A DNA stretch of 64,000 nt. Source: Alphaproteobacteria bacterium (lineage in GTDB: Bacteria > Pseudomonadota > Alphaproteobacteria > Micavibrionales > Micavibrionaceae). Both the position numbers and the translations under genes were made by a program. Shown here in pieces: positions 42,419 to 53,021 of the stretch; within the stretch, counting starts at the first letter, position 1; every line of letters starts with the position of its first letter. The notes under the pieces were generated by a model. It saw nothing but the letters and a program-made list of their open reading frames with translations, did not search any database and had not been told where the DNA came from. The stretch covers positions 1 to 64,000 of the forward strand of contig JABSQP010000005.1 of NCBI GenBank assembly GCA_013215815.1. Direction: 5' to 3'.

Positions 42419-42853
42419 TTATCCTCGGACAGCGATCTCTCCTGCCTCATTAATGTCGAATGGAAGTCGTTTGCCCATATCCGGGTCATGGTGGAGGTCA
42501 TCTTGCTCAAGCGTTCTCTTTAACTTAAGTGCAGACCAATCTGTATCAACGCCTGCTCGGCTTTTCATGAGAGAGAAATCTCCGTGCCCTGCTCTATCAT
42601 GTCCATCTTCTGTACAAGCCGCTCTAAAATACAGCATCAAGAAGACACGTATCGCCGCTGTAAGTGAGGTTCTTGCATTCTTACGTAGGCTAATTAGCGT
42701 GCAAAGGTCATGAATGGTGCACCTTTCCCTTTTTGCTATTCCTTTTAATTCTTTCCACATTTCAGGCTCTAAACGCACAGACGTGCGCTTCCCCAAAACA
42801 GTAATATTGCGTGAGACCAGTGTACTTCTGTTTTCATTGATGTCTTCTGACAT
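42419..42853 (-). CDS. Ribbon-helix-helix (RHH_4-like) DNA-binding protein
   Basis: NITVLGKRTSVRLEPEMWKELKGIAKRERCTIHDLCTLI. Confidence 0.75.
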   Translation of the reverse strand: MSEDINENRSTLVSRNITVLGKRTSVRLEPEMWKELKGIAKRERCTIHDLCTLISLRKNARTSLTAAIRVFLMLYFRAACTEDGHDRAGHGDFSLMKSRAGVDTDWSALKLKRTLEQDDLHHDPDMGKRLPFDINEAGEIAVRG

Positions 42854-42874
42854 TGTTACCTCGCATAACCATAG

Positions 42875-42966
42875 GTTGTATTTTTTAATATTTAATGCAA
42901 CCAAAGTAACAAAGAACAAAAAGAATACAACCTTATGTTGTATTTTTATTCAAAAAAACATACAAC
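42875..42966. promoter_or_regulatory. Putative operator array upstream of the RHH gene
   Basis: Perfect inverted repeat AATACAAC-CTTAT-GTTGTATT (42924-42944) plus flanking half-sites GTTGTATT (42875-42882) and TACAAC (42961-42966). Confidence 0.6.
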
Positions 42967-42993
42967 CGTAATTATAGGTCCCAGGAAACCCTT

Positions 42994-43254
42994 TTACTCT
43001 GTGGGTTTTACTGTCATCGATAAAGCATGAATTTGGGCCATCTCATCCTTAAGAGCATCAAAAACCATACGCTCACGCATGACCCTGGACACACCATTGA
43101 AGGAATCAGATTCGATTTCTAGGCGAAAATGGCTTTCCCCACTACCATCGTCACCGGCATGCCCTGCATGCAAATGGCTTTCATTAATGACAGTCAATTG
43201 CGTTGGCGAAAAAGCCATTTGTAGTTTACCCTCGATACGTTCTTGCATACTCAT
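42994..43254 (-). CDS. BolA family protein
   Basis: INESHLHAGH…SHFRLEIESDSFNGVSRVMRERMVFDAL. Confidence 0.9.
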   Translation of the reverse strand: MSMQERIEGKLQMAFSPTQLTVINESHLHAGHAGDDGSGESHFRLEIESDSFNGVSRVMRERMVFDALKDEMAQIHALSMTVKPTE

Positions 43255-43334
43255 GCGCTCAAGCCCTATTTTTGTATGTTTTTGCGCCCCTATTAGTTGA
43301 AAGAACGCTCCAAAACCCGCATAATAGTAAAGTT

Positions 43335-43973
43335 ATGCCGAAAATAAACCTAAAACCGAATTCTCCAGAATTTGATGAACATATGCAGCGAAAAAACGCG
43401 TTTGAAAGCCGTTTTCGTCAAAAGCATTGTGATATGCCAGGCTGCCCACATGAAGGAACATTTCGTGCACCAAAAGACAGATCTTTGTCCGACCACTACT
43501 ATTTCTGCCAGATGCACATTACCGAATACAATCGTGCATGGAACTTCTTTGAAGGCATGAATCAAAAAGAGGTTGAGGACCACATTCTTAGCAGTATGTA
43601 TGGCGACCGCCCAACATGGCGTTACGACGTCAAAGGTGGTGATCCTATGGATGAGCTGCGTACTAAGGCATGGGAGTTCTACGGTGAAGGAGAAAGCCCT
43701 GACGAAAAAGCTTCACGCGCCTATCATGAATATGAGGCTAACGGAAACGGTATTGACCGAAATACGCCGGAATTCGAAGCACTCGCCCTGTTTGGTTTAG
43801 AACCACCATTAACACTGGAAGACATCAAAAAGCGTTATAAGGAGCTCGCCAAAAAGTATCACCCCGACCACAATCAAGGGGACGATAAAGCCGAAGAACT
43901 TCTCAAGCGCATCAATATGGCTTATACAATATTAAAGCTAGCCTTCCAGAAGTTTGATCATCTGGAAAAATAA
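43335..43973 (+). CDS. J-domain (DnaJ-like) protein upstream of cobS
   Basis: DIKKRYKELAKKYHPDHNQGDDKAEELLKRINMAY at the C-terminus. Confidence 0.92.
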   Translation: MPKINLKPNSPEFDEHMQRKNAFESRFRQKHCDMPGCPHEGTFRAPKDRSLSDHYYFCQMHITEYNRAWNFFEGMNQKEVEDHILSSMYGDRPTWRYDVKGGDPMDELRTKAWEFYGEGESPDEKASRAYHEYEANGNGIDRNTPEFEALALFGLEPPLTLEDIKKRYKELAKKYHPDHNQGDDKAEELLKRINMAYTILKLAFQKFDHLEK

Positions 43974-44007
43974 TTACTACCGTTAACGCATAAGAAAGTT
44001 ACGCCCA

Positions 44008-45027
44008 ATGTCTGCCGAAAAAGATAGAGAGCTCACATCCGCATCCTTTGACATGACGAAGGTCAAAAGCAAGGAAGGCAAATACACAACGATCCCTGAT
44101 ACAAAATATGATGTACGGGAAACATTTGGTATTGATGTTGATTGGCAGATCCCTGGCTTTAAAGAGGATAACGAAAACGTTCCTGAGATTGATAAGACGT
44201 ACCAGTTTGATCCAGAAACAACGATGGCGATTTTGGCAGGTTTTTCATACAACCGCCGCGTCATGGTGCAAGGATACCATGGTACTGGTAAATCAACACA
44301 CATTGAGCAAGTCGCTGCGCGCCTGAACTGGCCGTGTGTGCGTATTAACATGGACAGCCACGTCAGCCGTATTGACCTACTTGGTAAGGACATGATTGTC
44401 CTACAAGAAGGAAAACAGATCACGCGTTATCAGGAAGGCCTGTTGCCTTGGGCGATACAAAACCCTGTCGCTCTTGTTTTCGATGAATATGATGCGGGAC
44501 GCCCTGATGTGATGTTTGTTATTCAGCGTGTTTTGGAAGCAGAAGGTAAGCTAACACTTCTTGACCAAAACCTTGTTATCCGCCCGCACCCTGCTTTCCG
44601 TCTCTTTGCGACAGCAAACACAGTCGGTCTTGGTGATACAACGGGTCTTTATCATGGAACACAACAAGTCAACCAAGCGCAAATGGACAGATGGAATATT
44701 GTTGCTCATCTCAACTACCTAGAGCATGACATTGAGGTTAATATTATGGCCGCAAAAGTACCGGATATGGATACCAAAGAAGGCCGCGAGCATTTGGATG
44801 CGATGGTGCGTATGGCAGACCTAACGCGTCAAGGCTTTATCAATGGTGATCTATCAACTCTTATGAGCCCGCGTACAGTTCTCAGCTGGGTTGAAAACTT
44901 CCAAATTTTTGGCGATCGCGAACAATCTTTCCGTTACGCCTTTATGAATAAATGTGATGAAATGGAATGGCCAGTGATTGCCGAATATTACCAACGTTGC
45001 TTTGGGGTAGAGTTGTTAGCTGAGTAA
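44008..45027 (+). CDS. cobS: CobS-type AAA+ ATPase (cobaltochelatase subunit family)
   Basis: GYHGTGKSTHIEQVAARLNWPCVRINMDSHVSRIDLLGKD. Confidence 0.95.
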   Translation: MSAEKDRELTSASFDMTKVKSKEGKYTTIPDTKYDVRETFGIDVDWQIPGFKEDNENVPEIDKTYQFDPETTMAILAGFSYNRRVMVQGYHGTGKSTHIEQVAARLNWPCVRINMDSHVSRIDLLGKDMIVLQEGKQITRYQEGLLPWAIQNPVALVFDEYDAGRPDVMFVIQRVLEAEGKLTLLDQNLVIRPHPAFRLFATANTVGLGDTTGLYHGTQQVNQAQMDRWNIVAHLNYLEHDIEVNIMAAKVPDMDTKEGREHLDAMVRMADLTRQGFINGDLSTLMSPRTVLSWVENFQIFGDREQSFRYAFMNKCDEMEWPVIAEYYQRCFGVELLAE

Positions 45028-45518
45028 TGATAAAAACAACACTCGCAATAATAGCCATTACCCTACTCTCATCCACTACGGTACATGCGTTTTGTGTTGG
45101 GGAGCTCCTCGAAGTAACTGCCAAAGATTTCGAAAAGAAAACAGATATTTTATTTCTTGGCACACCAATAGAAAAGACCATTGAAGGACGTTTCTTCACA
45201 GTAAAAATTGAAATTAAAAAAGCCTATAAATCAATCTCTCCATTTAAAAAATATATCGACGTAAAAACCCCTATACTTTGCGCTGCAGGATCAAAAACTT
45301 GTTCGATTCAACTAGGAAAAGAACAAATTATTGGTGCTAATAAAAAAGATGGTGTCTTATATAGAACTCAGCAAGAACAATGCACAAAACATATATACAC
45401 AAAAGCTGATTTTGATAAAATATTCCGTAAAAAGAGCTTCACGTTATTATCAATAATGCTGGTTATCGCGTTATCTATAGTATCAGCATTAACTTATAGG
45501 AAGCTACGCGTTGCCTGA
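45027..45518 (+). CDS. Membrane-anchored protein with TIMP/NTR-like core
   Basis: Signal peptide ending VHAFC, Cys-containing beta-rich core, C-terminal TM; overlaps cobS stop and cobT start. Confidence 0.6.
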   Translation: MIKTTLAIIAITLLSSTTVHAFCVGELLEVTAKDFEKKTDILFLGTPIEKTIEGRFFTVKIEIKKAYKSISPFKKYIDVKTPILCAAGSKTCSIQLGKEQIIGANKKDGVLYRTQQEQCTKHIYTKADFDKIFRKKSFTLLSIMLVIALSIVSALTYRKLRVA

Positions 45519-47361
45519 AAACAAAGAAAAAATTGAAGATTTAAAAACAGCAACAGCAGCAACGCTAAAAGCAATTGCTGAAAAGAAGCATACAGAAGTT
45601 TCTTTCTCAGCGAATGAGCGGTTTGAAAGACCAACGCACGCAGATGTCGAAAAAACGACGCTCCCCCTTCCGGCGCAACATTTAAGTGAGAATGACGTGA
45701 CCTTATTGCGCGGTGCATCTGATGCGAAAGCGCTCCGTTTGAAGCACCACCACAAAGACATTCACCAACAAAATGCACCGCTCGACCTGACAGCAAAGGC
45801 AGCTTTTGATGCATTTGAGCAGGCGCGATGTGAAGCCATCGGCGCGCGGCAAATGCCAGGCGTGCTTCATAACCTCAACGAAACACTGAATGATAAGTGT
45901 GCGCGGCTTGGCTATACCCGCCTGCAATCGCGTGAAGACAGTAATATCGGTGATGCATTGCATGCCTTGACACGTATTGCCCTTACCGGTGAAGCGGTTC
46001 CAGAAAACGCGAAAACACTGCTTAAGAAGTGGCAACCATGGATTGATGAAAAGCTCGGCGCGGATACACTGCAAAAGCTCAAAGACAACATCCATGACCA
46101 AGAAGCATATGCGGATCAAACACGGCAAATTCTTTCTGATCTTGGCCTGATCGCCGATAGCGGCAATGACAGTGAAAATCATTTAGATGCCGGCGCAGAA
46201 GATCAAGAAAACGATTCTGACAATGAGAACAACGCCGAAGAAAATGAGCAACAAGAACAAGGTGACGCACAAGCACGCGGTGAAGCCCAAGATTCTACTG
46301 ATGATAACGAAGCGCACGGTGATGCGGACGCAGAAAACATGGAAGACATCGGCGAAGAAGATTTCGACGGTGATAGCGACGTCAATCAAGGCGGTGAAGC
46401 ACGTGAACCGCGTCCTGATAACTTCTCACATGACCCGCATGGACGATATTCAATCTATACGCGTGCCTTCGATGAAATTATCGACGCAGAAGACCTTGCC
46501 GATCCAGAGGAACTGACACGCTTGCGCGCGCTCCTTGATAAGCAGCTTCAAAATGTGCAAGGCGTCGTCAGTAAGCTGGCCAACCGCCTGCAACGTAAAC
46601 TGATGGCACAACAACAACGCAGCTGGCAATTCGACCTCGAGGAAGGTGTTCTTGATGCAGCGAAGCTCACCCGTATCATCACAGGTGAAAATGTACCGCG
46701 CGCATTCAAGATAGAAAAACAAACAGATTTCCGTGACACCGTTGTCACAATCCTGATCGATAATTCTGGCTCTATGCGTGGACGCCCCATTGCAATCGCT
46801 GCACTTTGTGCGGACATACTCTCACGCACATTAGAGCGTTGCGGCGTCAAAGTTGAAATCCTCGGCTTTACGACACGCGCCTGGAAAGGTGGTAAGTCAA
46901 GAGACCTTTGGGTTGATAAGGGACGCACGCCCTTCCCTGGTCGCCTGAATGACCTGCGCCATATCATTTATAAAAATGCAGACAGCCCGTTACGCCGTAG
47001 CCGTAAGAATTTAGGCCTTATGCTCAAAGAAGGTATCTTAAAAGAAAACATCGATGGTGAAGCGCTTGTTTGGGCGCATAATCGCCTCGCCCGCCGTAAT
47101 GAACAGCGTAAAATCCTCATGGTGATTAGCGACGGCGCACCCGTTGATGATTCAACGCTGTCCGTAAACCCTGCCAATATCCTTGAAACAGATCTTCATA
47201 ACGTCATCAACTGGATTGAAAACATTAAACAGGTGGAGCTGACCGCCATTGGTATCGGGCACGATGTGACGCGCTATTACTCCCGCGCCATGACCATTTC
47301 AGATGCTGATGAACTCGCCAATGCCCTCGTTAGTCGTTTAGAGCGGTTATTTGATGTTTAA
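45511..47361 (+). CDS. cobT: CobT-type VWA protein (cobaltochelatase subunit family)
   Basis: Acidic linker, [20 protein letters not shown] motif, TTG start. Confidence 0.95.
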   Translation: MPENKEKIEDLKTATAATLKAIAEKKHTEVSFSANERFERPTHADVEKTTLPLPAQHLSENDVTLLRGASDAKALRLKHHHKDIHQQNAPLDLTAKAAFDAFEQARCEAIGARQMPGVLHNLNETLNDKCARLGYTRLQSREDSNIGDALHALTRIALTGEAVPENAKTLLKKWQPWIDEKLGADTLQKLKDNIHDQEAYADQTRQILSDLGLIADSGNDSENHLDAGAEDQENDSDNENNAEENEQQEQGDAQARGEAQDSTDDNEAHGDADAENMEDIGEEDFDGDSDVNQGGEAREPRPDNFSHDPHGRYSIYTRAFDEIIDAEDLADPEELTRLRALLDKQLQNVQGVVSKLANRLQRKLMAQQQRSWQFDLEEGVLDAAKLTRIITGENVPRAFKIEKQTDFRDTVVTILIDNSGSMRGRPIAIAALCADILSRTLERCGVKVEILGFTTRAWKGGKSRDLWVDKGRTPFPGRLNDLRHIIYKNADSPLRRSRKNLGLMLKEGILKENIDGEALVWAHNRLARRNEQRKILMVISDGAPVDDSTLSVNPANILETDLHNVINWIENIKQVELTAIGIGHDVTRYYSRAMTISDADELANALVSRLERLFDV

Positions 47362-47402
47362 ACCCTCTTGCCTTCGCTATTCAGAGGCTTTATCAAACTG
47401 TT

Positions 47403-48713
47403 ATGGCTGAAAAACAAAAAATATATAAACCAAAAGCAATTAGTGGATTTCCAGAGTGGCTGCCTGAAGAGCGCATCGCCGAACAGCGCTGGTTTGACCA
47501 TATTCGCAAGACATTTGAAAGCTATGGCTTTTGTTCCATCGAAACCCCATCTGTTGAAGAAATAGATGTGCTTTTGGCCAAAGGTGAAGTCGATAAAGAG
47601 ATATACGTTCTGGAGCGCTTGCACAAAGATGAAGAGAGCGATAAGGAATCGCGCCTCGCCCTGCACTTTGACCAGACAGTCCCATTTGCGCGTTATACGG
47701 CGCAGCACTTTAATGATTTGGTGTTCCCATTTAAGCGTTACCAGATGCAGCGCGTTTGGCGTGGTGAGCGTCCACAAATGGGCCGCATGCGTGAATTTTA
47801 TCAGTGCGATATCGACGTCATTAACGTTGATAACCTACCGCTGTCTTTCGACGCCGAAATTGCGAGCATGATTTATGAAACGCTAGAAGGTCTTAACATC
47901 GGCCGTGTGCAACTTCGTATTTCAAATAGAAAAATCTTGCTTGGCCTAATTGAAAGCATGGGCGTAACAGATCCTGTTCCTGTAACACGCGCTGTCGACA
48001 AGCTAGAAAAGATCGGTGAAGAAGAAGTTCAAAATATTCTGATTGAAGAAGGCCTAAACGCAGATCAAGCGTCACAAGTTCTTGCTCTATCAAAGATCAA
48101 AGGTGGCGCTGATGATATTCGCGCAATCAAAGCTGAAAACGACAAAATGCAAGACGGCATTGATGAACTCGCTTTCGTTCTTGATAACCTCGCACACCTT
48201 CCAACACAAGCCGCCATAGCAGATCTAACCATTGTTCGTGGTCTGGATTACTACACAGGGACTGTCTACGAAACGCAGCTTTTGGATATTCCTGAATATG
48301 AAGGTTCTGTGTGTTCCGGTGGTCGTTATGATGACCTTGCTGGCCAGTATATTAACAAGCACCTCCCTGGCGTGGGTATCTCAATTGGCTTTAGCCGCCT
48401 GTTCGACGTCATCCGTCAAACACACCCGGATAAGCTTGGCATTGGTCCGAAGTCCCCTGCACACCTTCTCCTTTACACAGAAGATAAGGACAAAGCGGCT
48501 CTGGCAACAAAAACAGCGCAAACATTGCGCGGGCGCGGCTTTAATGTTGAAGTGTATCACACCGTTAAAAAGTGGGATAAACACTTTAAGTACGCTAAAA
48601 GCAAAATGATCCCGACTATTTGTTATCCCGAGGATGAACAAACAGCCAAGTTCAAAGACATGGCGACAGGTGAAGAGACAATCCAAAATATATCAGATTG
48701 GAACCAATCATAA
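47403..48713 (+). CDS. hisS: Histidyl-tRNA synthetase
   Basis: RPQMGRMREFYQCDIDVI, IVRGLDYYTGTVYE. Confidence 0.93.
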   Translation: MAEKQKIYKPKAISGFPEWLPEERIAEQRWFDHIRKTFESYGFCSIETPSVEEIDVLLAKGEVDKEIYVLERLHKDEESDKESRLALHFDQTVPFARYTAQHFNDLVFPFKRYQMQRVWRGERPQMGRMREFYQCDIDVINVDNLPLSFDAEIASMIYETLEGLNIGRVQLRISNRKILLGLIESMGVTDPVPVTRAVDKLEKIGEEEVQNILIEEGLNADQASQVLALSKIKGGADDIRAIKAENDKMQDGIDELAFVLDNLAHLPTQAAIADLTIVRGLDYYTGTVYETQLLDIPEYEGSVCSGGRYDDLAGQYINKHLPGVGISIGFSRLFDVIRQTHPDKLGIGPKSPAHLLLYTEDKDKAALATKTAQTLRGRGFNVEVYHTVKKWDKHFKYAKSKMIPTICYPEDEQTAKFKDMATGEETIQNISDWNQS

Positions 48714-49339
48714 TGCGCTTTGCTCTTCTCGCCCTACTCCTTCTTCTTCCTATCAGCGTTCACGCTGAAGAAGCAGATCCAATCGGCGCGATATTAGAAG
48801 AGTTCAAAGAGGAAAACAAAGAAGAGCCAGAAGATACATCTGTTCGCTTTGCACCTGATTTTTGTGATTTTGAGATAACCTTCCCTGAAGAGCCATACAT
48901 ATCACGCCGCTGCCCGGAAGGCGCCAATGGTAAGTGTTATAAGCTCACCAGTTACACGATGGTTTATGACTTAAAAACTACTGTTGAAGTCAGCGTAACT
49001 TGCGTTCCGTCGAATGAGCAAAAGTTTGCCCGTTATAACGAACCGATTATGCGCGCCGCTCTAAACGGCATGGTTAAACGCGCAGGCGTTGAAAATTTTG
49101 AAATTGGCTTCATGGAACAAGAAACACATAAACAAGCGAGCCTAAGCGGTACTGGCGGCATTGGCAGCCAAAACAAAATCTACACGGCGCAATTATGGTC
49201 AGGCCCAAATTCCGTCTTCACACTCGAAGCCTCTCTAACGGGCCGTTCTCAACATGAAGCAGACTCTACGTTCAGTGAAATTCTGAAAACGGTTCACCTC
49301 AAAAAAGAGGAAGAGCCTGAAGATGAAACAACAGATTGA
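48713..49339 (+). CDS. Exported hypothetical protein
   Basis: Signal peptide [18 protein letters not shown]. Confidence 0.65.
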   Translation: MRFALLALLLLLPISVHAEEADPIGAILEEFKEENKEEPEDTSVRFAPDFCDFEITFPEEPYISRRCPEGANGKCYKLTSYTMVYDLKTTVEVSVTCVPSNEQKFARYNEPIMRAALNGMVKRAGVENFEIGFMEQETHKQASLSGTGGIGSQNKIYTAQLWSGPNSVFTLEASLTGRSQHEADSTFSEILKTVHLKKEEEPEDETTD

Positions 49340-49370
49340 CATAAACCTATCTTTTGGGTAGTTACGTTAA

Positions 49371-50120
49371 ATGCGCGTAATTACTCAAAACAACTATCCA
49401 CCTAATATTGCTGTTTTTCACGCAGCCACTATCGGTGAAGCCATTTCAATTGCTGATCGCGCTTTCAAAAAAGACACTATACAAGGCGCCGTATGGTTAA
49501 AACACGATTTTGACCAGACCGCTTATGCTCCGGAAAAATTACTCAACACGACAGAAATTGATGGAGAAGAAGGCATATATAGCGCTTCTGCCCGACTAAC
49601 GGGGCGACGTAGAGTGGAGTTTGATTTTGATCACTGCTCTTTCGCTGACACGCATCTAACACGCGATGTTTTAAGTCAGAATTTAACCGAAGTCAGAGGT
49701 ATAAAAGCCCCGAGATCTTCTTTACGATTTGCTATTAGGGAACCTGTTATTCCTCACATTGATGGGCATGCACATGCAGGATGGTGTCTACCGTGGCGAT
49801 TTTTCGAAAATAAGCCTGTGCGTATTATCCAAAACTTATACGGAGCTGGCACTCTTGTTTATGATCCGCATGAAGCAACAAAAGGTGCATTAGACAATGT
49901 CTGCAATCAATCAAACATACATCATGCTAATTTTTTAACGAGCGTCACCCCAATACCTGGTTTAGGTCTTCCTTGGCAGGTTGCAAGTGGAGACAGAGTT
50001 TTTCTTTTGCCTGAAATCTGGGGAAGAGATAAGGCCCTTATCCATAGCGCCCCTAGAACGAATGTCAGTTCCTTTAGGAACGCTCGCGTCACCAGAGTGA
50101 TAGACTTATTCCCGCGTTAG
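49371..50120 (+). CDS. DUF1826-like / cupin-fold hypothetical protein
   Basis: HIDGHAHAGWCLPWRFFENKPVRIIQNLYGAGTLVY…SGDRVFLLPEIWGRDKALIHSAPR. Confidence 0.45.
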   Translation: MRVITQNNYPPNIAVFHAATIGEAISIADRAFKKDTIQGAVWLKHDFDQTAYAPEKLLNTTEIDGEEGIYSASARLTGRRRVEFDFDHCSFADTHLTRDVLSQNLTEVRGIKAPRSSLRFAIREPVIPHIDGHAHAGWCLPWRFFENKPVRIIQNLYGAGTLVYDPHEATKGALDNVCNQSNIHHANFLTSVTPIPGLGLPWQVASGDRVFLLPEIWGRDKALIHSAPRTNVSSFRNARVTRVIDLFPR

Positions 50121-50527
50121 TTTTTTGCAAGCGTACGAATTCTTTCAACCATCGCGAAAAAGCCATTGCGGCGGTTTGGCGAAAGGTGCTGATCTAATCC
50201 GATCTCTTTAAACGCGGTTTCAATATCTACAGCTTCTATTTCTGATGCTGTTTTGCCCTGATACGCTGCCAAAACAATCGCTATTAACCCGCGAACAATG
50301 TGTGCATCACTATCGGCAATGAAATTAAGGCGACCACCTTCAGCGGTCTCGCAAATCATCCACACTTTTGATGTGCAGCCCTTTACTAGAGTTTCATCTG
50401 TTTTTAGAGCGTCATCCATGTTGGGAAGAGATTTTCCTAAATCAATGAGATAGCCATATCGCTCTTCCCAATCGTCAAAAAGAGCAAAATTTTCCTGTAA
50501 TTCGTGAAGCTCCGAAAGGTTCATCAA
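50117..50527 (-). CDS. sufE: SufE family Fe-S assembly protein
   Basis: LVKGCTSKVWM, RRNGFFAMVERI. Confidence 0.92.
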   Translation of the reverse strand: MMNLSELHELQENFALFDDWEERYGYLIDLGKSLPNMDDALKTDETLVKGCTSKVWMICETAEGGRLNFIADSDAHIVRGLIAIVLAAYQGKTASEIEAVDIETAFKEIGLDQHLSPNRRNGFFAMVERIRTLAKN

Positions 50528-50621
50528 TTATCCCACTAATTTTCTAACATTTTGCAGCGTTTTTAACAGCATATTAACCAATTCACAATAAACATTAACT
50601 ATACGTATGTCTTTGTTGATA

Positions 50622-50635
50622 TTGACTTAAATCAA
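50622..50635. promoter_or_regulatory. FNR/FixK-like box between sufE and clpX
   Basis: TTGAC-TTAA-ATCAA. Confidence 0.45.
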
Positions 50636-50712
50636 CTCTTGCGCGGCTTTTTTGGGCGGGCTAGGTTGTAGTTAGAGATTCTTTTATTGGGAAGATTATA
50701 GAAAGCCTATTC

Positions 50713-52017
50713 ATGAGTAAGTCATCCGACGAAAATACAGACAGCAAAAATACCCTTTACTGCTCCTTCTGCGGCAAAAGCCAGCATGAAGTGCGCAAGT
50801 TGATCGCAGGCCCGAACGTATTCATTTGTAATGAATGTGTTGAGCTATGTATGGATATTATTCGCGAAGAAGATAAATCACAGCTTGTTCGTGATGGTGA
50901 TGATGGCATCCCTACTCCTGGCGAAATTAATTCAATTCTCGATGACTATGTTATTGGTCAGGCACAGGCAAAGCGTGTCCTTTCTGTTGCGGTTCATAAC
51001 CACTACAAACGTTTAGAGCACGGCAATAACAACAGCCCTGATGTTGAGCTTGCAAAATCAAACATCTTGATCGTGGGCCCAACAGGTTGTGGTAAAACGC
51101 TTCTTGCGCAAACACTGGCCCGTATTATTGATGTTCCATTCACAATGGCTGATGCGACAACCCTAACCGAAGCTGGTTATGTGGGTGAAGATGTGGAAAA
51201 CATTGTGCTTAAACTTCTACAAGCTTCTGATTACAACGTTGAACGCGCACAACGCGGTATTGTGTATATCGACGAAATCGACAAGATCAGCCGCAAATCA
51301 GACAACCCATCGATCACACGTGACGTGTCTGGTGAGGGTGTGCAACAAGCCCTTCTTAAACTGATGGAAGGTACGGTTGCTTCTGTTCCGCCACAAGGTG
51401 GTCGTAAGCATCCACAGCAGGAATTCTTACAAGTCGATACATCAAACATCCTCTTTATTTGTGGTGGTGCGTTTGCCGGTATTGAAAAGATCCTCGCGAA
51501 TAAAGGCCGTGGCCACACAATTGGCTTTGGCGCAGATGTTAAACCGCCTGAAGAAGGTGATGTTGGTGAATTACTACATGGCTTAGAGCCGGAAGATCTT
51601 CTGAAATACGGTTTGATTCCAGAATTTGTTGGTCGTCTACCGTTGATTGCAACACTTGAAAACCTCGATGAGGATGCTCTTGTAACAATCCTGACAGAAC
51701 CGAAGAACGCTCTTGTGAAGCAATACCAACGCCTTTTCGAAATGGAAGGCGCAAAACTGGAATTCACTGATGGTGCTCTTAAGGCGATTGCTGTTCTTGC
51801 AATTGAAAGAAAAACTGGTGCGCGTGGACTGCGTTCTATTCTAGAAAACCTTCTTCTCGACACGATGTTCGAATTACCGGACAAAGAAAATGTTGAGAAA
51901 GTCGTGATTGATAAAGATGCAGTCAATACCGACAAAGAGCCGACTTTTGTTTTTGCTGATAAGAAAAAGAAAAAGTCGAAAAAAGATGATGATGATAAGG
52001 AAGCTGCTGCTTCCTAA
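50713..52017 (+). CDS. clpX: ClpX ATPase subunit of Clp protease
   Basis: Zinc finger [35 protein letters not shown]. Confidence 0.98.
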   Translation: MSKSSDENTDSKNTLYCSFCGKSQHEVRKLIAGPNVFICNECVELCMDIIREEDKSQLVRDGDDGIPTPGEINSILDDYVIGQAQAKRVLSVAVHNHYKRLEHGNNNSPDVELAKSNILIVGPTGCGKTLLAQTLARIIDVPFTMADATTLTEAGYVGEDVENIVLKLLQASDYNVERAQRGIVYIDEIDKISRKSDNPSITRDVSGEGVQQALLKLMEGTVASVPPQGGRKHPQQEFLQVDTSNILFICGGAFAGIEKILANKGRGHTIGFGADVKPPEEGDVGELLHGLEPEDLLKYGLIPEFVGRLPLIATLENLDEDALVTILTEPKNALVKQYQRLFEMEGAKLEFTDGALKAIAVLAIERKTGARGLRSILENLLLDTMFELPDKENVEKVVIDKDAVNTDKEPTFVFADKKKKKSKKDDDDKEAAAS

Positions 52018-52055
52018 TCGTTCTTGTGAAGTTTAACTTTAATTAGGGAGTGTAC

Positions 52056-53021
52056 ATGTCTGAAGCTGCTGCAAAAATTCAACCTGAGGCAAACAAAAAA
52101 TATCGCCTGATCACAAGGTCCGATATGGATGGCCTCGTGTGTGCTGTTATTCTAAAAGAACTCGATATCATTGATGATATTATGTTTGCACACCCCAAAG
52201 ATATGCAAGATGGAATCATCGAAGTTGGTCCAAACGATATCACAACGAACCTACCCTACGTAAGAGGCGTTTATATCGCATTTGATCACCATGCCAGTGA
52301 GGTAGAGCGCGTAAAGGAAAAACCAGAAAACCATATCATTGACTGCGAAGCACCTTCTGCTGCTCGCGTTGTATATGATTATTTTGGCGGAGCAGAGCGT
52401 TTTCCAAACATTGCCGATGACATGATGGTAGCTGTAGACAAAGCAGACTCTGCTGCATTCTCAAAAGAGGATATTCTAGAGCCACAAGGCTGGGAGCTAC
52501 TCAGCTTCCTTATGGATGCGCGAACAGGTCTGGGCCGCTTCCGTGACTTTGGTATTTCAAACTATCAACTTATGATGAAGCTCATTGATGAGTGTCGTGA
52601 CCAGCAATCGATTGATGATATTCTACAGCTTCCCGACGTTAAAGAGCGTGTAGATCTATATGAAAGCCATGATCAAAAATTCAAAGAGCAGATTGAACGT
52701 TGCTCACGTGTTGAAGACAATCTCGTTATTCTAGATCTACGAAACGAAGATACGATCTGGGCTGGTAATCGCTTTATGATTTATGCCCTCTTCCCTCAGT
52801 GTAATATTTCCATTCACGTCCTGTGGGGTAAGAACAAACAAAACACTGTATTTGCTTGTGGTAAATCAATCCTGAACAAAACAAGTAAAACAAACATTGG
52901 CGAGCTGATGCTTCAGCACGGCGGCGGCGGACACCACGCTGCGGGAACATGCCAAGTACCTAACTTAAAGTCTGATGAAATCCTACAAGGACTTGTTGAG
53001 AAAATAACTGCGGATGGCTAG
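52056..53021 (+). CDS. DHH/DHHA1 phosphoesterase (exopolyphosphatase-like)
   Basis: RSDMDGLVCAVIL, FDHHAS, HGGGGHHAAGTC. Confidence 0.9.
   Translation: MSEAAAKIQPEANKKYRLITRSDMDGLVCAVILKELDIIDDIMFAHPKDMQDGIIEVGPNDITTNLPYVRGVYIAFDHHASEVERVKEKPENHIIDCEAPSAARVVYDYFGGAERFPNIADDMMVAVDKADSAAFSKEDILEPQGWELLSFLMDARTGLGRFRDFGISNYQLMMKLIDECRDQQSIDDILQLPDVKERVDLYESHDQKFKEQIERCSRVEDNLVILDLRNEDTIWAGNRFMIYALFPQCNISIHVLWGKNKQNTVFACGKSILNKTSKTNIGELMLQHGGGGHHAAGTCQVPNLKSDEILQGLVEKITADG

Noticed and set aside
42419-42919. RHH gene as antitoxin of a toxin-antitoxin pair
   Set aside because: No small toxin-like ORF is adjacent; neighbours are accA and a bolA gene.
46180-46400. Low-complexity acidic tract in cobT as an unusual repeat
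   Set aside because: An acidic linker before the VWA domain is normal for CobT proteins.
51231-51935. 234-aa antisense ORF inside clpX, and similar antisense ORFs in cobT, secA and aroB
   Set aside because: They lie opposite strongly conserved coding sequence and have Ser/Arg-rich composition typical of shadow ORFs.
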